The notes under the pieces: model-generated | Databases searched by the model: none | Told to the model about the DNA's origin: nothing | Seen by the model: the letters and a program-made list of their open reading frames with translations, nothing else | Origin: Hydractinia symbiolongicarpus | Lineage: Eukaryota; Cnidaria; Hydrozoa; Anthoathecata; Hydractiniidae | Assembly: GCF_029227915.1 (NCBI RefSeq) | Contig: NC_079882.1 | Span: 4,590,001-4,654,000 of the forward strand | Direction: 5' to 3' | Length of the DNA stretch: 64,000 nucleotides | Made by a program: the position numbers and the translations under genes | In this document: piece by piece, positions 59,359 to 64,000 of the stretch | Layout: the number at the start of each line of letters is the position of its first letter | How positions within the stretch are numbered: position 1 is the stretch's first letter

Positions 59359-61171
59359 CTATAAAATGTAGGGCAACAAAAAGCATAAATTTTAATTTTA
59401 AAAACTTTACCTATCAAATTTTAAAAGTTGTTCAATTTTTTTTTTAAAATACCCTTAGACTTGTGTTTTTAAATCAATCTTATAAAAATATGTGATATAT
59501 AATATCTAAATCTTTACATGTTACTTTAGGAATTGGCTTTTGATAAGGAGATATATATTTTACAGGAAAATTCATAAAGATATCCCAAAGAACATGTTTA
59601 TCCAAGACTAAAAATTTATTTTTTAAAGGCTTCTTATAAAGTGTAATAAAAGATTGTTATTTTAAATTTGATTTTAGCTTTATTGATAGAAAAACTAACA
59701 GGTTCTTTTTGTTGAAGGCACAATTAAAAGATATTGTACGTTAATAATCCACAATAAATCATAAATTTGTGACAAATAACATACATACTAATATTAGTTT
59801 TAACAATGTAAAATAGAAAATAACAAGTTCTGTATGTATTGAAACAGAAAAAAAGCTGAACAAATAATTTATTGTACAGCAAACATGTGCTCAAATATTC
59901 TTAACTTCATTAATTATTCAAAGATCAGCATGGTACCCACTAGATTTTCATGTAAACATTAACTACAGAATATCTTTTCTTCCATTCAAACTAACAGGAC
60001 AGAAATTTGTCTAAAACTAATGCATCATTACCTGTGACTCGTCTCGCAAATCGTGATTAATGAAACAAGAATTGTCAGTGTGAGATTCCATAGCAAGGAA
60101 ACTACTCTAAGTGAAGCATACTCAGTCAACAATTCTTCTTTCTTGATCACAATATGGTCATGGTCAGAAACTGAAGGTGTAATTATCAAATCATTTTCAT
60201 TTTTACTAGATACTGTTAAACATGTGTGTTCTTGTGAAGGTGAAGCTGGCGGAGTGAGCCCAAGTTTTGAACGGAGTAATAAATTAGATTCAGTTAAGTT
60301 GTGTACTTGTGATCGCAACTGCTCATTACTTTTCTTTAAAAATTTGTTCTAAAAAAAGAATTCATACATAGGCAGGAAAGCAACAGATTATTATAGTTCA
60401 GGCTTGTAATTAATTTAGCACATTCACCACTAATGAGACATGAATGACAATGAATGAAATGTGCATTTTTTTAACCTTTCTTCCTGAAAATTTACTTAAA
60501 AAGTAACAAAAAAGTATATTAATAACATACAGAACATAAACATTTGTATTATACCTCTTTTTCCATTCTCGATAACGTTATTTCTAGTTCATCCATATGT
60601 TGTTTCTTTCTGTCTCGAGCAGTTTGTGCTGCAACTCTGTTCTTCAGTTTTCTGTTGAAAATAAAAAATAAAATGTTATATATACAAATTATATGCATAA
60701 CACATAAATTTCATGAAAATATCTACATGAAAAATTCTTTTACATAACACTTATTCTAAATGTTTTACACCATAATAAACTGAAAACTTATTTTTTCTAC
60801 TTTGTTTTTTTACGTGAAGAAGGGTGTAAACTGGGTTAGTATCTCTCAAACAAATCACATCAAAGTCAACACAAGTGTAGGTTCTGTAAAATCCAGGAAA
60901 TAATCAGAAATTAATGGGCTAAAAAAGTAAAAACAAGTTAAAATAAAGCAAAAGCTTTTTTCATCAGAAATTAAATTCATGTTAATCTATAGAAACTTGA
61001 TAGGAAAAAAAATTATTTATACCTTCTCAGTATTCGCTCTTCAACATTGAGATTATCTAACCTCCTTCTTTTTCTCCCTGGGTGTAATTCATCATCTTCA
61101 ATCGTTGCCAATACTTTTTTAGCATCAACAGTGGGTATACGTGAGATTTCAAAGTAATTAACCTTCATCAT
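58885..61171 (-). CDS. XBP1: XBP1, bZIP factor of the unfolded protein response, whole gene
   Basis: XBP1 is the transcription factor made active when IRE1 cuts a small intron from its mRNA during ER stress. Four coding exons on the minus strand: 61171-61023, 60651-60555, 60348-60032 and 59358-58885. The basic region RRKLKNRVAAQTARDRKK (about residues 49-66) matches human XBP1 almost exactly and is followed by a leucine zipper up to about residue 110. Unspliced mRNA gives a 305-aa XBP1u form ending at 59004. Removal of 23 nt (60116-60094) gives a 337-aa XBP1s form ending FPSLLSV at 58887, as in human (FPQLISV). Codons 1-160 are shared. No other bZIP family combines this basic region with this C-terminus, so the identification is firm. 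Confidence 0.95.
59004..59358 (-). CDS. XBP1: XBP1 exon 4, unspliced frame: XBP1u tail
   Basis: Read one frame over, the same exon encodes LNYCWTFWETKNQFESKK directly after the hydrophobic segment, then about 100 more residues to RVAWWGTQPLMDVG and a stop at 59004. CWTFWETKNQ aligns with human XBP1u CWAFWTTWTQ. The very end shows W-G-x-Q-P and P-L-M elements reminiscent of the human translational-pausing peptide, but with a gap and less securely. Both stops lie in the last exon, so neither form should trigger nonsense-mediated decay. Confidence 0.85.
60032..60348 (-). CDS. XBP1: XBP1 exon 3: leucine zipper and the IRE1 splice region
   Basis: The exon begins NKFLKKSNEQLRSQVHNLTE with leucines continuing the zipper, then a LGLTPPASPSQ linker. 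It reaches EYASLR, which aligns with human ESAALR at the IRE1 site. The unspliced frame continues VVSLLWNLTLTILVSLITI, a hydrophobic segment like the HR2 region that tethers human XBP1u to the ER membrane. The spliced frame instead reads MESHTDNSCFINHDLRDESQ. Length 317 nt unspliced (phase 2) or 294 nt spliced (phase 0), so exon 4 is entered in different frames. Confidence 0.93.
60094..60116 (-). promoter_or_regulatory. Predicted IRE1-dependent 23-nt unconventional intron of XBP1
   Basis: In the mRNA sense two adjacent hairpins flank this segment. The 5' hairpin (60125-60107) has a 6-bp stem CTGAGT/ACTTAG (one G-U pair) and the 7-nt loop AUGCUUC. The 3' hairpin (60100-60086) has a 4-bp stem TTCC/GGAA and the 7-nt loop UUGCUAU. 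Cleavage after the third loop base of each (G|C), as in human XBP1, removes 23 nt (remainder 2 modulo 3, like the human 26 nt) and keeps alanine 160. The resulting frame is open to the XBP1s C-terminus. The segment lacks GT-AG ends and is not a spliceosomal intron. The loops lack the first C and sixth G of the CNGCNGN consensus. Confidence 0.85.
60555..60651 (-). CDS. XBP1: XBP1 exon 2: basic region
   Basis: 97 nt encode the DNA-contacting segment KLKNRVAAQTARDRKKQHMD, including the bZIP signature N-x3-A-A-x2-A-R, and the first zipper heptads to MEKE. Acceptor TTCAACAG, donor GAG|GTATAA. Confidence 0.95.
61023..61171 (-). CDS. XBP1: XBP1 exon 1
   Basis: The exon starts MMKVNYFEISRIPTV (ATG at 61171-61169, a second at 61168-61166) and continues KKVLATIEDDELHPGRKRRR, a probable nuclear localisation signal, then LDNLNVEERILR. 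It ends in phase 2 at AG|GTATAA, splitting the arginine before the basic region. Either ATG could be used. Confidence 0.92.
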
Positions 61172-62420
61172 GTTATATAGTTAGTTAAAATTATCTTACG
61201 GTTTTGTGTAGTTTGAATATATTATATCTATAATACCTAAAACAAAATAAATATTAATATACGGAGATAAAATAGAAACTCGAGTTGATACGGTTGTCGT
61301 GCAGATACAGCCAACTAGCGTATCACAAAGACCACATACAGCTGATATAAACAAACCCAAAGGGAGACTTGAAGTCAGCTATTTAACTAAAAAATAGCGT
61401 ATATAAAAAAGGTAAAAAAATCATAAACATTTTCAGATAGTAAATAAAAATATTAGCTACAACTCAGACGTCAATACCCTCCAAAGAAAAACACCAGTAC
61501 AAAATGAAAGCTTCGTTACGGTCGATTCCACGTAAACAAGACCGGAAGCAATTAACCCATTGAAAAGATTAAGACTGGTAGAACAAAACAAAAGAAAAAT
61601 CACCAAGTTGCCAGCACTACAACATATTTCTTAAAATGTTATTTTTAATAAATACGAGCCGAATAAACACAATTAATAGACGCAATAAAGTTTTAAATAT
61701 GTCTGTTGAGTTTTAAAAGCCATATAATCCTAATATTTTAAGAATTAACCAAGAAGAACCTTGAGAGAATTACTTATGAGTTTGTATCTAATATTAGAGT
61801 GTGGTTGACGAACTGAATATGTATTTGTATGATGAAATAAGTTTCGGGTTGTTTGAAACAATATACTTTAGTGAGCATGTAAACAAGCGGTAGAATTTGA
61901 AATGACGATGGTAAATTTCTGCTCTGCTCTTATTTTAACCTTTTCTCTTGGACAGTAGCGTGTACAATACGCTCTGGTGTACCCAACCAGATTCTTCCCA
62001 CCAATTTTAAAAACCACACGTTTTTTTGGCATTGCTAATAAAACTCTCTTCCCATATGCTACTTAACTTTTTCAAATGCTATTCACATGGATTCATTATA
62101 TAAATTTAGGAAAACCTAAACCTAACAAAAAAATCTAAACTTTACAATGACCAAGCTGAAATGTTACTGATTATTTCTGATTATTTACAACTTTAATAAT
62201 CTTATTCAGGGTGACATTCACCAAAGTTTGCAACTGTAAACTTTTTAATGCCATGGCCCCTCCTGGAAATAATACACAGGGTATATCCCTCGTTATTTGT
62301 GAGGCTAGCCATGTAAAATATGCACATCTATCTATCTATCTATCTATCATGGCTAGCTAGCTATATAATATTTTTTTATTTTTTTGAAGGAAGACAAAAA
62401 ACTTTATTACATATTTAAAA
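61172..62420. promoter_or_regulatory. Divergent promoter region between XBP1 and SLX1
   Basis: No coding sequence is seen. At 61528-61535 CCACGTAA reads TTACGTGG on the XBP1 strand, one base from the TGACGTGG unfolded-protein-response element, and 61541-61549 ACCGGAAGC is a good ETS-family site. Both lie about 360-380 bp upstream of the XBP1 ATG. A TCTA microsatellite is at 62326-62348 just before SLX1. Confidence 0.35.
62326..62348. repeat. TCTA microsatellite
   Basis: Five to six ATCT/TCTA units in tandem upstream of SLX1. Confidence 0.9.
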
Positions 62421-62614
62421 ATGACTTCCAAAGATGAACTTTATGAAGCTCGACCTGGACATTTCTTTGGTGTGTATATACTATACAATCGCAATCCAAA
62501 ACATGAAGGAAAAATATACATCGGTTTTACGGTCAATCCTGCTCGGAGAATTAGACAACATAACCGTGAAATCAAGGGTGGCGCATGGAAAACCGGAGGC
62601 AATAAAGGTCCTTG
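62421..62614 (+). CDS. SLX1: SLX1 structure-specific endonuclease, exon 1
   Basis: SLX1 is the catalytic GIY-YIG nuclease of the SLX1-SLX4 complex that cuts branched DNA such as Holliday junctions. From ATG 62421 the exon encodes [39 protein letters not shown] and [12 protein letters not shown]. These carry the GVY...YIG core, the catalytic arginine region (ARRIRQHN) and the family signature GGAW-x-T-x-G...GPW. The tryptophan codon is split, TG|GTAAAA, phase 2. The protein should continue with further exons and a RING-like domain that are not visible here. Confidence 0.92.
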
Positions 62615-63067
62615 GTAAAAATTGGTTCCTAATTTTGGATGTATAAACACCACACAACTAAACACTGCAAGAATAAGTTTGTTTTTGTCTAACATCTAGT
62701 TAGTAGTGAAGGATAATCATTCAAAAATACTTTAAATATCATAAAACCAAAACTGTTTTTAAAAGAGAATTCAGAACAAAATTATTCAAATTTAGTAGTA
62801 AAATATTTAAAAGTTACCATAGGGTTTTTCTCTACATTTAGTTATGTACACTGAGGTAAATGGTTATGGAGGGAGGGGGAATTTTAATAGTTAAATAAGC
62901 TAAACTCTTTTTGAAATGAAAATAGTCACAAAAGAAGACCCTCCCAACAAAAACCTCACCGGTGGTTAGTTTGGAAATTGTTGAAAATTGGGAAGCTGTT
63001 TATTGTTAATATCCTTCTCCAAGTACTTTGTAGGGATAGATCACTAAGTTGCTTTTCAATTTTTTAG

Positions 63068-63119
63068 GGACATGGTTTTGATCAATCATGGTTTTCATAC
63101 AAGATTAGCTGCTCTTCAA
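63068..63119 (+). CDS. SLX1: SLX1 exon 2 (partial gene)
   Basis: After TTTTTAG the exon supplies the last base of the split tryptophan and then DMVLINHGFHTRLAALQ, ending CAA|GTGAGA in phase 0. This matches the human SLX1 sequence [20 protein letters not shown]. The expected following block (FEWAWQHP in human) was not found in the remaining 880 bp, which are occupied by an antisense LINE. The gene is therefore either split by a LINE-bearing intron that runs past the window or truncated. Confidence 0.85.
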
Positions 63120-63164
63120 GTGAGAAAAAAATTGTTAGGTTACTTGTTACTTAAATTATTTCAG

Positions 63165-64000
63165 ATGGAACTCTTTCAACTTGTTGAGTCCAATGCTTGA
63201 TCATTTCTACGATGTTGTTTGATTCTGTTCTCTTAAATGAAAGGTAACTTGTATGCAGTTGTTTGTCAGGTATATTATGTAGATTATTATGTAAATTGGT
63301 CTAATTTTCTTTTGAAGTGCGTTTTGGCACAGTTAGTGCTGTTTCTTATGTTTTGGAAGGGCATTGAAGAGTTTTGGTCCTTCTCCCGAAATACCACCTT
63401 TCCAGATTTAAATTCACAACTGTGCCTTCAAGAATACGCCGTGTGTAAATATTTTTGTATCTTTCTCTCCTTCTCTCTAGTCTGTAGATATTCAAGTCTT
63501 TAGTTTTTCTTAATAACTAAAGTTCTGGATTGACAGGATTCCATTCCAAAATAGTACGGCTTCTAGATCTTGCATCAAATATCCCTTTGTTGGAGCTCAC
63601 AACTAGAGCAGTAGTCCAAATGAGACATTGCAAGAGATTTCCATAACGTTAACATCGTAAATTTGTTCCTATGTTTGAAGGTACGGTGAATCTATGCATG
63701 TTTTTAACTTTTTGGAGAACTTTTTGTGTTTGCATGTCATATGACATATCTGTTGATGCTCAAAGGTTTTTCACTGAGGTATTTGTAACTATATTGATAC
63801 CAGTGCCAGAGATAGATTGTTTCTTCAGCTCTACATTTTTTCCATAGGGAAGATGTTTAAATTTCATTCTATTCAATTTCATATTGTTTTTTTAGTCCAT
63901 TTGTAAAAAGAATCTGGATCTTGTAACTCTAAGATTTTAAAGTTTTGGAGATTCCTTTTATAAGCCTGGTGTCGTCAGCAAAAGATAAAATGGAGAGACA
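63165..64000 (-). mobile_element. Jockey-type LINE fragment, runs off the window
   Basis: On the minus strand, from the window end inward, the translation shows LSFADDTRLIKGI (reverse transcriptase catalytic motif), KFKHLPYGKNVELKK, then LDYCSSCELQQ, KDLNIYRLERRRERYKNI and the C-terminal ...GRRTKTLQCPSK and RTESNNIVEMIKHW blocks near 63185-63240. Stops and frame changes interrupt it, so the copy is dead. Its 3' end lies about 50 bp beyond SLX1 exon 2, antisense to that gene. The plus-strand open frame at 63237-63503 is its shadow. Confidence 0.8.

Noticed and set aside
58931-59371. 146-codon plus-strand open frame
   Set aside because: Antisense to XBP1 exon 4, which has strong homology on the minus strand in two frames.
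60090-60116. A 26-nt XBP1 intron of exactly human length
   Set aside because: A 26-nt excision from the same 5' cut would end after the sixth base of the 3' loop, not at the G|C position, whereas 23 nt cuts both 7-nt loops at the equivalent place; both keep the same downstream frame.

Overview
This is AT-rich nuclear DNA from an invertebrate animal. Genes are split into many small exons with GT-AG introns, intergenic DNA is long, and non-LTR retrotransposons, a Penelope-like element, MITE-like inverted-repeat elements and satellites are frequent. Base composition, retroelement mix and the very animal-like proteins suggest a cnidarian, perhaps a hydrozoan. That assignment is an inference and no species is claimed.

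Four conserved host genes can be reconstructed. (1) Clathrin light chain, + strand, two exons (7973-8257 and 12059-12343), 189 aa. (2) A type IV (zeta/iota) diacylglycerol kinase, + strand, 17308-55990. It has 31 common exons whose phases all agree, two C1 domains, a split-off basic exon, the catalytic and accessory kinase domains, ankyrin repeats and a C-terminal ETAV PDZ ligand. At least two and possibly four alternative first exons, all ending in phase 2, feed the same second exon. (3) XBP1, - strand, 61171-58885, four exons, convergent with the kinase gene. (4) The first two exons of the structure-specific endonuclease SLX1, + strand, from 62421, divergent from XBP1.

The most interesting object is XBP1. 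Exon 3 carries two adjacent hairpins with 7-nt loops, at the alignment position of the human IRE1 splice sites. Cutting both loops between G3 and C4 removes 23 nt (human 26 nt), and the new frame runs without a stop to the XBP1s-type C-terminus FPSLLSV. The unspliced frame instead encodes an XBP1u-type tail with a hydrophobic segment and a CWTFW motif matching human CWAFW. The last exon is therefore read in two frames, as in vertebrates. Both loops lack the outer C and G of the usual CNGCNGN consensus and share UG|CU.

Layout: 1-7.9 kb is a repeat graveyard (palindromes, a Penelope fragment, an inverted-repeat element with a nested RTE-like LINE end, a second LINE end, motif repeats). 7.97-12.3 kb is the clathrin light chain gene with an interspersed repeat in inverted orientation on either side of exon 1. 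12.3-17.3 kb is intergenic with a 130-bp minisatellite. 17.3-56 kb is the kinase gene, whose 25-kb first intron holds a decayed CR1/L2-like LINE and a long AAT microsatellite. 56-58.9 kb is the convergent intergenic stretch. 58.9-61.2 kb is XBP1, 61.2-62.4 kb the divergent promoter region, and 62.4 kb to the end holds SLX1 exons and an antisense jockey-type LINE. Clathrin light chain (vesicle coats), diacylglycerol kinase (lipid signalling), XBP1 (unfolded protein response) and SLX1 (DNA repair) have no evident shared pathway; this is ordinary eukaryotic neighbourhood, not an operon.
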